From: Leptasterias polaris
Taxonomy: Eukaryota > Echinodermata > Asteroidea > Forcipulatida > Asteriidae
Direction of reading: 5' to 3'
DNA length: 64,000 bases
NCBI GenBank assembly: GCA_037783415.1
Contig: JAZGTN010000028.1
Coordinates: 1,383,001 to 1,447,000, forward strand
The notes under the pieces were generated by a model that saw only the letters and a program-made list of their open reading frames with translations, searched no databases and was not told the origin of the DNA. Shown here piece after piece: positions 13,089-25,069 of this stretch; positions within the stretch are counted from its first letter, which is position 1; each line of letters starts with the position of its first letter. Both the position numbers and the translations under genes were made by a program.

Positions 13089-13609
13089 TGTAGAATATTA
13101 ACTTCTTTTAAAGAAAACAAGGAGACAAATGAAGGTCTAAGTTGATTTTTTTTTATATTAGACTGGCCCCTTTAAGAGGAATAAATATAAAGAGAAGACG
13201 GGTTCAATCGGGGTACAAAGGGGTTCAATCGGGGTACAAAGACATCAAATCGAGAAACTTGAGAGAGTGGCAGTAGACCTGCATGGTCAACCATGTGTAT
13301 CAAGTCTCTCATTAGGATGGTATGGGTCCATGGTCACACTGATGACCCTATGTGCTTGGGTCTGTACACATCGATGTTGGAAGGAAGGATTGATGAATCA
13401 CACCCAGGTGGAAAAAGCCAGATCCGTGTCTCAAATAAGATGTTGATAATGATAATACTGGTATAGCTAGATCATGGGGCTTGACAAGATTGTTATCCCT
13501 AATCATCAGGCACTCTTAGATTATTCCTTAACTTCCTGGGGAGCATTTAACCTCTAGCTGCTTAAATTAGCACTAAGCGGTTAATCCAACATAATACTGT
13601 CTCATCTGT
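13089..13609. other. Intergenic, with one short direct repeat
   Basis: Two adjacent 20-bp copies of 'GGTTCAATCGGGGTACAAAG' or a near variant occur at 13201-13240. I see nothing else here. Confidence 0.6.
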
Positions 13610-13872
13610 GGTACCGGTATGTTTCCATTTATAAATGTGGGTTAAGAGAAGCAATTATTGTTAAGTACCTTGCATAAGGACACAAGTGTCATGACCGGGA
13701 ATCGAACCCACACTTCGATGATTCAGTCATTACAACTTGAGACAGATACACTAGACCGCTAGGCCATTAACAACTAATGTTCATCATAAGATCAAGCTTA
13801 TAATTATAATAACAACACTACGCAGTTCTTACATAGTGCTTTACCATACCCCCATGGGAGTCCCAGAGCCCT
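13610..13872 (-). mobile_element. tRNA-headed SINE, minus strand, with adjacent SINE tail
   Basis: On the minus strand an A-box-like 'TGGCCTAGCGGTCTAG' and B-box 'GGTTCGATTCC' are followed by 'GTCATGACACTTGTGTCCTT', the body shared with the other SINEs in this window. At 13795-13872 a reversed tail, 'TTCTTACATAGTGCTTTACC', resembles the 3' end of this family. Confidence 0.65.
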
Positions 13873-14229
13873 AATTGTTTTTACAACAGGTACATAGATC
13901 TATGTTAGAATGTTGAGACCCTGTACAATGCTGTAAGGGTTTACAAGGTAACATTTACTGGTATCCAGTGTTCACGATTCACACAATAGAAAATCCAGGG
14001 GGTGAAGAGGGTCGTAACAAGTCATAACCTCTACCTACTCCTATTGACCCCTTGCTTCACATGCGGCTACTTTCTGCCACGCTCACCATCATGGGAGTCA
14101 AAATGCATGTAAGAAATATGGTCAGTGTGTGAATACAATGTGGCCTAAAATGCGCACTACATGTACACTTTCTAACATACATTGAACTGACTTTATGACA
14201 CTAATCTCTTTTTGGTTTGATAATAACCA

Positions 14230-14600
14230 GTCCTGTTCTTTGCCTTTACAAGTTTACAGCACATGTGTCATATTGGTAGTTGTCAAAGACCAGTATTCAC
14301 ACTTGATGTGACCCAACATATACATGAAATAACAAAGTTTAAGCTCAATCGGTCATTAGAGTCACAAGAAAAAAGTGGGAACAAATCCTTGAATGTTTTC
14401 ACTGTTTTTTCAGACATTGACTTTTTGACTTGCAAGATTAAAACTAATTGTTTTACTTATTTCTAAAAAATTGTTGCATTTCAAGCAAAAATGTTTCACG
14501 TGAAGTTTGCCACTATTACTTTATACCATACTAGTTAAGTGCAAATCTGTAACCATTTATATTTTACTCTTGTCAATGTTATGCACACCCTTTAAGCTAG
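14230..14600 (+). mobile_element. Dispersed MITE-like repeat family A, copy 1
   Basis: Collinear with 49350-49735 and partly with 46770-47060. Shared blocks include 'ACATGAAATAACAAA', 'AGCTCAAT.GGTCAT', 'ATTGTTTTACT.ATTTCT' and 'GTGCAAATCTGTAACCATTT'. There is no coding capacity. The short open frame at 14263-14466 is repeat sequence. Confidence 0.6.
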
Positions 14601-14929
14601 TTGTTTGACGCCCTCTTCCTCTACCATCTACCCACCCAACCAAACAGTCATAGAATCTCTCCAATCATCATCACATACATGTCTCAGACAGTCTCATGAC
14701 CGTTAGTAACCAGCAGCACATGAAACCTCGACGCCCCCAAGAGACGATTCCAACCCGCCACTTTCGTCAAATTCTAGGAAGGTCTCACAGGAAGCATTTT
14801 AAGCCACAGCCCTTGATATCTATTGGGGGGGGACACTGTTTTTTCCTGACTGTATCATGACGTGATCTAGGTACAAATTATAAACCTACATGACATACGT
14901 CTAGCCACATCCAAGATTGCTGCATACCG

Positions 14930-15290
14930 TGGCGTGTCGTGGCCTAGCGGTTAGGAGCAACGGACTCTTGTGTTTCTGATCAGCAGAGTGTGGGTTCAAG
15001 TTCTGCATGGGTATTTGTGCACTTAAGCAAGACACTTTACCATCATTGCTTTGTCCTTCGGATGGGACAACAAGCCGTGGGTCCTGTGTACTTGGCTTGG
15101 TAGTGCAAGTCAAAAAACCAAGAAGACTTATCAGTGAAGAGTGGGGGTTAACCCCGGTGTTTCTGGTTCAGATAGCAAGCATCCTTGCTTATAGGTTTCC
15201 TCAGGCTTGCAAGCTCCAGTGATTAAGTTCACTTATGTGGCATCCTTGGTTTCATTACCAGCAATGCATAATGATAATGATAACGATAAT
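14930..15290 (+). mobile_element. tRNA-derived SINE, plus strand
   Basis: The head 'TCGTGGCCTAGCGGTTAGGA' gives an A box and 'GGTTCAAGTTC' a decayed B box. The body has 'AAGCAAGACACTTTACCATC' and 'TTTGTCCTTCGGATGGGAC', and the end is an (ATGATA)n tail. It is the most complete member in the window. Internal pol III promoter boxes are inferred from position and sequence. Confidence 0.8.
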
Positions 15291-15521
15291 GAAACTGTTC
15301 TAAAACAGTTCTCAAGTCAAGTGTTATAGTCCTCAGTAGAAAAGGTTGAGACTTATAATCCTTGGTAGGAAAGGGCGGCTGAAGCGTCTTCCTATTGACT
15401 TACAGCACATGCACTACTGATTGGAGCCAGCCCATGTAGAAAGGGTGTGGTACACGCTAGAAATACACCCCCACTAAACCAATAGGATTACCCACTGAAA
15501 GATTCCAACCAAGGTGTTTAA

Positions 15522-15691
15522 CTCTACTCGAGAACAGAGCGGCTGCAAGCCTCTACTCGAGAACATAGCGGCTGCAAGCCTCTACTCGAGAACATAGCGG
15601 CTGCAAGCCTCTACTCGAGAACATAGCGGCTGCAAGCCTCTACTCGAGAACAGAGCGGCTGCAAGCCTCTACTCGAGAACATAGCGGCTGC
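15522..15691 (+). repeat. 29-bp minisatellite, 6 copies
   Basis: Six head-to-tail copies of a unit containing 'CTACTCGAGAACATAGCGGC' then 'TGCAAGCCT'. The only common variation is CATAGC/CAGAGC. Confidence 0.95.
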
Positions 15692-15877
15692 AGCTGTTTG
15701 TACCAAAATGCACATGTAGAGGCCACAAACGGCCACAAGATTTAACCTACTTCCACCTAAACAAGCTAGTCATGCCCTGAATTGACAATTTCCGATGTTT
15801 CCCAAGTTAACAAAATAGAGCCTAAAACTGAACATAAGTTCTGTCTCACCATTTTTTTTTTTGCTTGCAAAGATTAA

Positions 15878-16020
15878 GGCCAGGTCCGAATTGGCGACTA
15901 CATCTACGGGCTAAGGAGATCTGGATTGCCACGTCGTCATGCGTTGAAATATAGGATGTCCCTAGCGACGCCCTTCACACAGTCATAGCCAGAGTCATAG
16001 CCGTCAATTCGGATACGGCC
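15878..16020 (+). mobile_element. Harbinger-like MITE, 143 bp with TAA target duplication
   Basis: Imperfect terminal inverted repeats: left 'GGCCAGGTCCGAATTGGCG', and the right end reversed reads 'GGCCGTATCCGAATTGACGG'. TAA flanks both sides (15875-15877 and 16021-16023), as expected of PIF/Harbinger elements. A related copy lies near 59275-59403. No transposase is encoded. Confidence 0.75.
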
Positions 16021-16401
16021 TAAATATAACATTCAGCAGAATCAGACATGTCTGGACATAAGGCGATTTAAAAATATACAGAAATGCAAAGTGGTTTTCA
16101 CAAGTTGTACAATAGTCGATCGTTGACAAAATAATGGTTTGAATGCATGACTTTCAAACTGCTCCGGACAAAGCCTTGAATGCTGAACCTACTCCTCTTG
16201 GATGGACTTTTTGAAGGGAAGGTAGCAACTTTGTTCTATTCTGAAGACAACATTTATTCATACTGTCTCATCCTCACTAAAAACGAACCTGTGCAAATTT
16301 CACAGAAATATGGACTTGTGGTTCAATTCAAACCCTTCAAGCCCTTCAAGCCCACCACCAACCCTTGTTTGTTTCATACTTGATTCAATTTTCCTGAGAA
16401 A

Positions 16402-16604
16402 AATGAACACTCAGCATGCTAGCCCTAGAGTTAAGAATGAACACTCAGCATGCTAGCCCTAGAGTGAAGAATGAACACTCAGCATGCTAGCCCTAGAGTG
16501 AAGAATGAACACTGAGCATGCTAGCCCTAGAGTGAAAAATGAACACTCAGCATGCTAGCCCTAGAGTTAAGAATGAACACTCAGCATGCTAGCCCTAGAG
16601 TTAT
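16402..16604 (+). repeat. 34-bp minisatellite, 6 copies
   Basis: Six near-identical units starting 'AATGAACACTCAGCATGCTA' and continuing 'GCCCTAGAGTTAAG'. Variants are GTTAAG/GTGAAG and one CTGAGC. Confidence 0.95.
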
Positions 16605-17983
16605 CTTGCTTAGCCCTACTCCCAAGCATGGGTAGCTATTTCCCGGGAAGTGCTGACTATTTCCCAGAAGTTTGCCAGGGTTAGCAACTCAAGTGGGGAA
16701 AAGTCAGCCAAATTTTCCTGAGAAATTCCTGTGAAATACTTGTAGTGTGACAGAGGCTTCAAAGACCATTAATTTCTGAGTAATATTGTTGAATTTGTAT
16801 ATATTTTGTTGACTCAATTTATCTTTTCATAAAGATGTCTTGAAAAGCATTAAAATACGATAATTTTTTTTTGAAAATTACATACAATGGTAACATTGGA
16901 ATAAATAGATTCAGACGTGAACTTTACTTTAACCTTCTTTGGTGGAATGGAAGTAGGTCAAATGTGACCATTTGCAGCCCCTATGGGTGTTTTTGTATGA
17001 AGCCCCTTCCAGCCACAACGGCTCAAGGAAAACAGCATAAGTTTGATCACGAGTTATAAATAATTACGTCTCTTGCCTTGCCAGCCAAGAAAAGTCAGAA
17101 AGAAAAAGTTCTAAAGGGTGAATGCAGTTTTGATATGGGAATATTTCTCAGCAGTGCAAGTCCTAAACTGAATAGATAATTGGATGGCCTTTTAAAAAAA
17201 TCATTGGTGCACTTTGACAAAATTTGCTAGGTCTCTTAACCAGCGTTCTCCCTTCACAGTTATCTACTGGTCAATGCAAGTTAAAACACCAGTGGACCGG
17301 TAACAAATCTCTCCAAGTGGCCGGCTGGCTAGTCCAGTGTTGAAAAGCATCCCTGTTTTATTTGAAATATGGATCAGTGCAAAAGGTGATGGACTAGTGA
17401 AATGACAAGCCGACTGGTCCTGCTGGCCAGTCACTAAAAAGGTTACGGGTGAACCCTATTAAACACTTTGATGTATTGTTCAGTTTTATCAAAGTTGGCC
17501 ATCACGCTTTGTCTGCCGCAGCCACTCTCCCATCAGGGCTACGTAAATTACTCCGAGTCAAGCACTCACAGTTACAATGCAACTTTCTAAGTACATGATC
17601 CTCTGCAATTAAACCTGGTTTTGTTTTAATGGAAGCAACTGGCCGTTCATGTAAAAATCTCATGACATTGGGATGTATCAGTAGTACCGAACGGGGATGT
17701 TTTCTGAAAAACATGCCGAGGATCTTAATTAGTGGTCTAGACCCCGTCTTCCAGTCACTGGGGAAAGGGCTTTGAGTCACAACCTGGATTAGTCATGCAT
17801 GCGAGATCAAAACCAAGAAAGAAAAAAAAAGGGTCTTGAGAGAAGAGGGATGATGGATTCATCACAAGATGTTCAGAAAGAGGAGGAGCTTCCAGGATGT
17901 AATGGCCGAGTAATAATCTTTCCTTAGGAATCAATACTCCCGTTAAAGTAATGGTACAACAATGGTTTCTGGAAGTGGACATT
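16605..17983. other. Intergenic, nothing recognised
   Basis: Two overlapping minus-strand open frames (17502-17780 and 17755-17982) have no family I recognise. They lie downstream of the NUDT6 3' end. They could be chance frames or old retroelement debris. No promoter or splice structure supports them as genes. Confidence 0.5.
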
Positions 17984-17989
17984 TTTATT
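17984..17989 (-). terminator. Candidate NUDT6 polyadenylation signal
   Basis: TTTATT on the plus strand reads AATAAA on the minus strand, 341 bp beyond the NUDT6 stop. It is the first clear canonical hexamer I see downstream. Confidence 0.45.
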
Positions 17990-18330
17990 CAAACCATCTT
18001 ATTTCAAAGAAGAATGCCCTTAATCTACCCAATGAAATGCCATTGTGGATATTTTAAACAATATAAATTATTGAGATTGAGTGATTGAGTGTCTCTTTAG
18101 GTCTTCAGATATTGTAGGTTTGCTTTTTGTTTTTAGAGATCAACGCAATCACATCTATTGTTCTTTAAGTATGTGTTTTAATTGGCTGCGAAGGTGGCAT
18201 CTGTTTAGTTAATTGTCCGGCCACTTTTAAAAATGCATTTAAGAAACCTCACACACAAAATTAAAAATCTTTTATAAAACTTTTAAATGTAAAAATATTT
18301 CCCTGAAGACTTACATAGTGTCTTGTGATG

Positions 18331-21300
18331 TTATAAGACGATGGGTCTGTGGAATAGCTTATAGGTACTGTTATAAACAGACGGCAGTTCATCGATGGTT
18401 ATATCAATCCTATCGAATCCATCTCTCAGTCCACACATTATCAGCTTGCTCATCCGCATTGTTAACGGTGAATGACCTTCCTTTGATGATGCAATAACAG
18501 CCACCTTCATCCATCGAGCATCGTCGAGCTCCGTGGGACAAATCTTGATGTCGAAGGTCAGAGGTGACAAGCGGCAGACGACGTAGATGTCTGAGCAACC
18601 GAAGGCTCCAGGATGGTTGTGCTGCTGTCGGAAGGACAGGATAGATTTGAACTCTGAGGGGAAAATAAAAAAAGAGAACCAATGATTGAATCTGATGTTC
18701 TATTCAGCAATATCTACATTTAAGACAACAACTCTCCTGAATCTAGCAGACAATTAAATCCTGGAAGCTCCACCAACATAGAGGGCGCTATATAACATCA
18801 ACAGTAAACCTCAGATCAATTCTATTTAGGCATGATATTTTGGCACTTGGAAAAAAGTAGGAAAATGATCTATTGAGAAAAACAGCTGACCCATACAGGT
18901 ACACATGGTACAGGTTTTGATGGGCTTTTCAGTCTATTTAATAACAGATTCCCTGAATTTTCTGAGAGCAAGAAAATTGGAAATCAGATTAAAGTGGGAA
19001 GAATACCATGCCTGCATATAGACCATGTTACATTTGTTTACAGAGTGGTGACCTTGTACATTCTAAAGCGTTTCCTGCTGGGCAAGATACTACACAGGCC
19101 ATACGGGAAAATTTACATTTTGTGTCATAATTTTCACATAAATTCAAAATATACAAAAGCAACAGCTGTACAGCTTTCGAGATGTCCCCCCTTTCTTCAT
19201 ATCAAAAGTTGAGAAAAATCAGACAGTGCAATCTCCATAAAACATAAGATTTGTTGTTTTCTAACATTGATCTGTGTACAAATGTGCCTGCAGGAAGTCC
19301 AGGCTCTGTGGCTCTTTTGTAAACATGTGATGTCACAGGTCACATCGTCTATTGTAGCAGGATTGATTTTCTGTGTAAGTGAACTGCAACATAATTCATT
19401 AAATGGGAAGGAGGGGGGGGGGGGTTGCTCATTACGCCAACCAAATAGGATCAGCCTAAGAAATGTAAAAGTTGTGTTTATAAATTGACGGAACATTCAC
19501 ATAGTGAAAATTGACAGTGTGGAATTGGACAAATTTTTATAAATAAAGAGGAAATATTTTTGTATGAATGATTTTCCTTATAATTTTCAATGAACCAAGT
19601 AATACTTAATGTATGCAAGACTGCAGTCCTTAGCAACCAATACACCAATCCCAGTTACAACTATTCTTTACACTAGTTTTAAAAACAAATCTAGTTTCTG
19701 CCACTGAATGATTTACTACTGTTTGTCACAAGAGGGGGCTGTTTCAAAAGTTGGTGAACAATTTTATTGAGTGCAGGGGCTGACCTACATTATATGGTGT
19801 CAACTTTTATAGACTTTTCACGATATCCATTAAAAATGTTGCTGTCTTTTCTGACCCCCCCCCAAAAAAAAATCAGATTACAGAGGCAAAGGAGGTGGTT
19901 GCCTCCATGCCCTTGGTCATTGCCTTGGTGGCCCTTGACATATTCCAGTAGAAATGTACATTTCCTCATACAGGTTCCCCTTAGTAATGAACAAACTGCC
20001 TTGCCCTAACAAGAACAAAGTATCCAGGTCTGCTAAGTTACATAGCAACAGGAGAGTGTCTTTAGCGAAAGAAATTCTGCATTCAGCATTCACTAGTCGG
20101 TGTGCTTAAAACATAATTGAAATCAACTCCAAGGTGTACAATTCTTACCTGTTTTAAGACCCGTTTCCTCCATGACTTCCCTCATAGCTGTGTCTTGAAT
20201 GTCTTCTTCTGGCTCAGAGAGACCGCCTGGAAACTTCCATCTCACCAACTACAATAAATAAAACGACTATGTCAACTTTGAACAGTAGAAGAAACCCTCA
20301 TTAGTTATAGCATTTTACTAGACTTGGGCAAAATTTGTTCAATTTGTGCTACTTTAAACTGTTGCTGGTAATCGACCCATCTCAAGCAGAAATTTTTTCG
20401 GTCAATACTTTTTACATCAAAACAAAATTGTTTGCGGTCAGGGTTACCAAATAACACCCTAGGTCTTAGCCTTAGCCCCCCTTCAACAGTTTCCCATAGA
20501 CTTCAAGTTTTTCCAATGGAAGTGCCCTTTGCAAAATGAAAATGGGCTTGATGGGCAAAGATCAAATTCCAGGCCTGTGATACAAAAATGCACAAAATCT
20601 CTCACAAATCGAAGCATTGGCTGTATGGTGCCTTTATTGAAAATTGGGGATGAACTCTCCCGAAAACACCAATAATGTATCCCCTGAAATTGAGTATGTT
20701 CTTGTTGGGAGTTTTTGTTTTGTTGAAGCCACTGCCATTACTCACCCTGTGTTTATCTTGCACCATTAAGACTTCCTCAGTTTCTTCATTGAAGACGAAC
20801 CCTGAACAAAATTCAAGCACAAAAGAAGAAAGGGAAAATGAATGCATCACAAAACTGAATTCAACCTTGGAGCCTCTCTTTAAACTAAACCATCATATAT
20901 ATGTCATGGGGCATGGCATGATCAGAGACCAAAGGTTTGGGAGTTGAGTTAAATTATTCCTGAAAGATGCAATTTGTGAGTATTTCATCAAATTGGTTTA
21001 GCATATTTTGAAGTGCCTGGTAAAGTGAGTTTATTGGTAATATATTTTCCCAAAAGATTTTGTCGGGCTGGAGATTTACACCAACTGCAGGCCTTGCCAG
21101 TGATTTTAGGGTCAGGTCAGTAAACTCAAGACTGGACAAGTCTATGGTCTTGTGTTCAATTGAATCACTAATACATCACTGTGTAATATCTTTACAAAAG
21201 AAATTTAAGTGTTGACTTTTTGAGTCTGATAAATATCATTTTATTCTGTTGAGTATTGACTAATTTTTGGCTGAATTTGAACAATGGAAGGACATTTTGT

Positions 21301-22982
21301 TATTTTAACTTGAGGTCATTCACAGTAAAAATTATCAAGTACCGACCAATGAGACAAATGAGATAAAACGTTTTTAGTGCTTGTTAAAAACAATTTAAAT
21401 AAATAAAAAGCTGTTAAACTGTGAAGAAAGTTTGTGCTAATTTTGTTTCTATCTTGTAAAGAAATTTCCTAGTACAAATTTGGAGCTAAAAGATCTGTTT
21501 TCGTGAATAATATTTGCACCCAAGTTGGAGCCCTGATATATGAATTTTATTAGAAAAAGATGAATATGTGGCGTTTGTTTTTGGTTGATCTTCCTCTTAC
21601 CAGCCACTCCCACCTGATGTGAAGCGTATCTTGGAAGTCGACTTAAATCTTGCCTTAGCCACTTTGACATGACAACGTGTTGGTCCTGAGCATGGTGCAG
21701 ATCAAACCCCTTTTTGACAGCCTGTGGGATCAGATGACAGTGAGTCGTGGGGAATTTCAACCATACGGCAGTCCGACCCTCTGACGTCCACTGTGTTAAT
21801 GATTCTAGAATAACACATTATAAATGTTTTTAATAAATAGCGTGTCATAATATACTTCAAAATTATCTAATCCACATACAAGTACAACATATTTATAATG
21901 TGGGACATTACTACAGACATCTAGAACTGTCGGCAAGCCGACTGGTTCTGTGGGAACCAACTCATGGGGTGAGGCTGAGGGGCAGACAGAGAACGAGCTG
22001 TGTGGGTGTCCCAGTGATGCTGGTGCGGAGCTGTCTGCCATTATTTAGGATAGAGAAGGTTGGAGTCGCTGTAGGGTTTCTCGTCTGTGGGCGATATAAT
22101 GCATGAAGTGTCGTGGCTGTATGGTAAAGCAAACCGGACTCAAGCTCTAGTGTTTCTGGTCAGCTGAATGTGGGTTTGAGTCCTGGTCTTGAATGAAACA
22201 TTGTTGGTTTGGTTTTTTTGAAGCCCCATCCTTCACAAATCATTTTTGTTAGGTTATGTATTCCCCTAAAAATCCTTCATTACAATTTTTGACACCAATT
22301 GATTTGACACCGTTTGATATAAAATAGATTAAATTTTAACTCAAAAAGTTAGTTAGTGGCCTGACGTTTCGACCCTAGCAGAGTCTTTCTCGAAGGCTAA
22401 ATGACAAGACAAATGAACTTCACGCTGTCTCAAAGATCTTTGGCAATCCTGCAAAAGAAAAAAGAAAAAGGCCCTCTTCCTCCTCTTTTTTTTGAAAACC
22501 TAGATGATCAGCTGGTGTTTTGTTATCTCTCTAGTGGACATAGGCATTTGCCTGTGGTCTCCTCCTTAAATTGTACCCCGCTGGAATCACTGGGACCGCT
22601 CCCACCACAGCCAGTCTTTCCAGTGCTGCTGCTTTGAGGTCAGTGGTATCACAACCCTGACCATTCTCAATGTTGTCTACCCAGCGCATCTTTGGATAAT
22701 TGCCTTTATTAAAAGAAAGTGAAATGAAATTAGAAACCCACCTGATAAAGACTGATTGAACAACTCTGATGTGACGTGTCCGTGATTGTTAAGTCTGTCA
22801 TCTTCAGATAGATCCACATGAATGCAGTTGAATCTATCCGCTTTACCGACGTTCAACAACGATGCAGATGGTGACACACAATATCCTCTCTCAGGTAACA
22901 CGTTGCAAGTGGTGGATTTTCTTAAGATGCCACAGAGTAACCTACTAGTGGCCGCACCCCTGAGAACATTCTGGCAGATCAT
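18331..22982 (-). CDS. NUDT6: NUDT6-type Nudix hydrolase, complete, five exons
   Basis: Minus-strand exons: 22982-22742, 21804-21601, 20801-20746, 20248-20149 and 18653-18331, phases matching, giving 307 residues (human NUDT6 is 316). Residues 176-198 fit the Nudix box GX5EX7REUXEEXGU exactly (G176, E182, R190, E191, E194, E195, G197), placing the Mg2+-binding glutamates. N-terminal '[11 protein letters not shown]', '[14 protein letters not shown]' and C-terminal '[20 protein letters not shown]' match recalled NUDT6 features. The family hydrolyses nucleotide-diphosphate-linked or CoA-type substrates; the substrate here is unknown. I chose the Met at 22982 because it places the conserved DRF segment about 49 residues in, close to human; Met at 23096 would add 38 residues. 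The arginine-rich start could be a mitochondrial presequence. The vertebrate antisense partner FGF2 is not seen in the window. Confidence 0.92.
22107..22245 (+). mobile_element. tRNA-derived SINE head, truncated
   Basis: 'GTGTCGTGGCTGTATGGTAA' and 'GTGGGTTTGAGTCCTGGTC' match the SINE head seen at 14930 and elsewhere. The body is largely missing. It lies in NUDT6 intron 1, opposite to transcription. Confidence 0.6.
22357..22400 (-). other. Possible Penelope-type hammerhead ribozyme remnant
   Basis: The minus strand contains GACTC-TGCTA-GGGTC, a five-pair hairpin (one G.T), followed directly by GAAA and CGTC. This resembles helix II plus the GAAA core arm of the small hammerheads reported in Penelope-like retroelements. 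The opposite core strand (CTGANGA) is not intact: the bases 5' of the hairpin read 'TTCGAGAAA'. I therefore call it a remnant or look-alike. No Penelope ORF is nearby. Confidence 0.3.
22471..22530 (+). repeat. Dispersed repeat D3, copy 1
   Basis: 'AAAAAGGCCCTCTTCCTCCT' followed by 'GAAAACCTAGATGATCAGCT' is closely matched at 63552-63620. No class can be assigned. Confidence 0.5.
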
Positions 22983-23244
22983 TGTTGGTAATCCCTGGAC
23001 CTGGAGAGGGGAAAAGTATGCTTTTGTTAGCATCGGCCAATTAAAACCCTCGGCCCACTTGCCCACAGGTGACCTCAATATGCCACTATCCTCCACTCTG
23101 ATGTGAATATAAGAGATCAGGAAGTGATCTGAGAATAAAGCAATCAGAGATGAGAAACTTCAGACTTTTATCTGATTCAAGGCTTTTTATGTCAACCTAG
23201 TGAAAACAAGTAGATGTTGTTTTCTTTGGATATAAACAAGGATG

Positions 23245-23431
23245 CGATTTGGCGTATGTGAAAATTCCTGAAAAATATCTTCTGGGCCTTCATTCTAGAT
23301 CCAGAACCTCCCAGATGTTACAATGTACAAGTTTTAAGAACTCTGTGCTTACAATTCAGGAGATTTACAGACTCTGGGCATCACCTGAAATACAAAACTG
23401 CAACATGAGCTACTTTTTCTCCCTTTGGTGG
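23245..23431 (+). repeat. Dispersed repeat D1, copy 2
   Basis: Collinear with 4205-4395, sharing 'AACCTCCCAGATGTTACAAT', 'ATTTACAGACTCTG' and a pyrimidine-rich block near the 3' end. The LINE at 23446 inserted at its right edge, so it predates that event. Confidence 0.6.
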
Positions 23432-23445
23432 CTGCTTTACTTCTA
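23432..23445 (+). repeat. LINE target-site duplication, left copy
   Basis: CTGCTTTACTTCTA, identical to 27664-27677. These copies bracket the minus-strand LINE. Confidence 0.85.
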
Positions 23446-23503
23446 GTAGTAGTAGTTGGCAGACGTCTGTCGCGGACGACAATGTCAAGTTTAGATGTAT
23501 CCA

Positions 23504-25069
23504 TCAAGGACAACTTTCTCTCCTCATCTTGTTGTCTGTTTGTTTGTGATCGTGTCTCATCCCATCATACAGCGTAGACCTCCAGCTGGAACGGTTGCTG
23601 GCCAACTGAGGCCATGACCAGGTGGGGATTTCAAAGTCTACCAAATCCCTCTTCAAGACATCTTTGAAACGTAGTTTGGGACGTCCAACTGGTCGGACTC
23701 CATTTTCGAGGACTCCATAGAGTATGGAGCGGGGGATTCGGTGTGATTCCATACGGGTCACATGACCTGCCCAGCGGAGACGGATGAACTTGAGCCTTGA
23801 TGACAATGGCTGAGATTTGGTTATCTTGAACAGTTCCTCATTGGGTAGTTTGTCCTTCCAGGTGACTCCCAGAATGGAACGGAGACATCTTGTGTGGAAC
23901 GCACTCAGTCTGCTTTCTTGACTTCTGTATGTCGGCCAGGTTTCAGCACCGTAAAGCAGTACACTAAGCACACAGGCATCATAGATGCGGACTTTGGTGC
24001 AGATGGAAAGTTGTTTGTTATTCCATACACGCTTAGAAAGGCGCCCAAATGTAGAAGCAGCCCTTCCAAGCCGAACAGAGATTTCCGGGTCAAGAGTAGC
24101 GTTGGAGGTAATTGCAGAGCCGAGGTATGTGAACTTGTTTACTCGGTCCAGTGTAGTGTCATTGACGGTGAACTGGTGGTTGTCAAATAGCTCAGAGGAC
24201 AGGGTCACAGTCTTCTTCAGGCTGATAGTTAACCCAAAGTCGGCACAGGACCGTGAGAACCCATCAAGCAGCTCCTGAAGTTGACTGGGACTGTTTGCAC
24301 ATAGTGCTGCATCATCAGCATAAAGTAGTTCTCTAGTGACGAAATGTTGCACTCTGGTTTTTGCTTTGAAGCGAGATACATTGAAGAAATTACCGTCATC
24401 CCTTGTAAGAAGTGATACTCCAGTAGAGGCAGGTAGATTGATGAAGGCCCTCCGAAACATGAAGGAGAAGTATACACCAAACAGCGTCGGAGCCAATACG
24501 CACCCCTGCTTGACTCCTCTATTGATCGGAAATGTGTCAGATAGGTCGCCATCATACTGGACACAACCCTGCATCCCCTCATGAAAGGATCTTATCAGAG
24601 ATAGTAGAGTTGGTGGGCAACCTGCCTTCTGAAGGACAACAAATAGAGATTGGCGATCGACAAGATCAAATGCCTTTGTTAGATCCACAAAAGCTAAGTG
24701 CAGTGGCTGTTGCTGTTCACGAGCTTTTTCCTGCAGTTGCCTCACAGAGAATATCATGTCTGTTGTTGATCGACCTGCTCTGAAGCCGCATTGAGCTTCT
24801 GGGTAGATCTCCTCCGCAAGAACTTGTAAGCGGGCAAGAATCAGCCGAGCTAGCAGTTTCCCAGTGACACTCAGGAGAGAGATACCTCTGTAATTATCAC
24901 AGTCTCCTCGATCTCCTTTTCGTTTGTACAACGTTGTTATTTTTGCATTCTTGAACTCCTGAGGTACACTTTTGGCAGACCAACAAAGGGAAACAAGGTG
25001 GTGTAGTTTCTCAGCTAAGGGTTCAATATGGGAGGAACTGTGTTTCTGCATGGTTGTTGCCTGCAAGCT
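23504..25069 (-). pseudogene. LINE reverse transcriptase half of the broken ORF
   Basis: About 520 residues open to a stop at 23504. Visible RT motifs, counted from 25066: 'NYRGISLLSV' near 58-67, 'GFRAGRSTTD' near 104-113, the motif A aspartate in 'AFVDLTKAFD' near 125-134, 'GVKQGCVLAPTLFG' near 184-197, and the catalytic YADD at 249-252. 'TYLGS' follows, and then a C-terminal 'RLRWAGHVTRM' region. The active-site residues are intact. It is separated from its endonuclease by an insertion that also shifts frame, so no full protein can be made from this copy. Confidence 0.9.

Noticed and set aside
17502..17982. Two minus-strand open frames as genes
   Set aside because: No recognised family, overlapping frames and no splice or promoter support. 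Kept only as a note.
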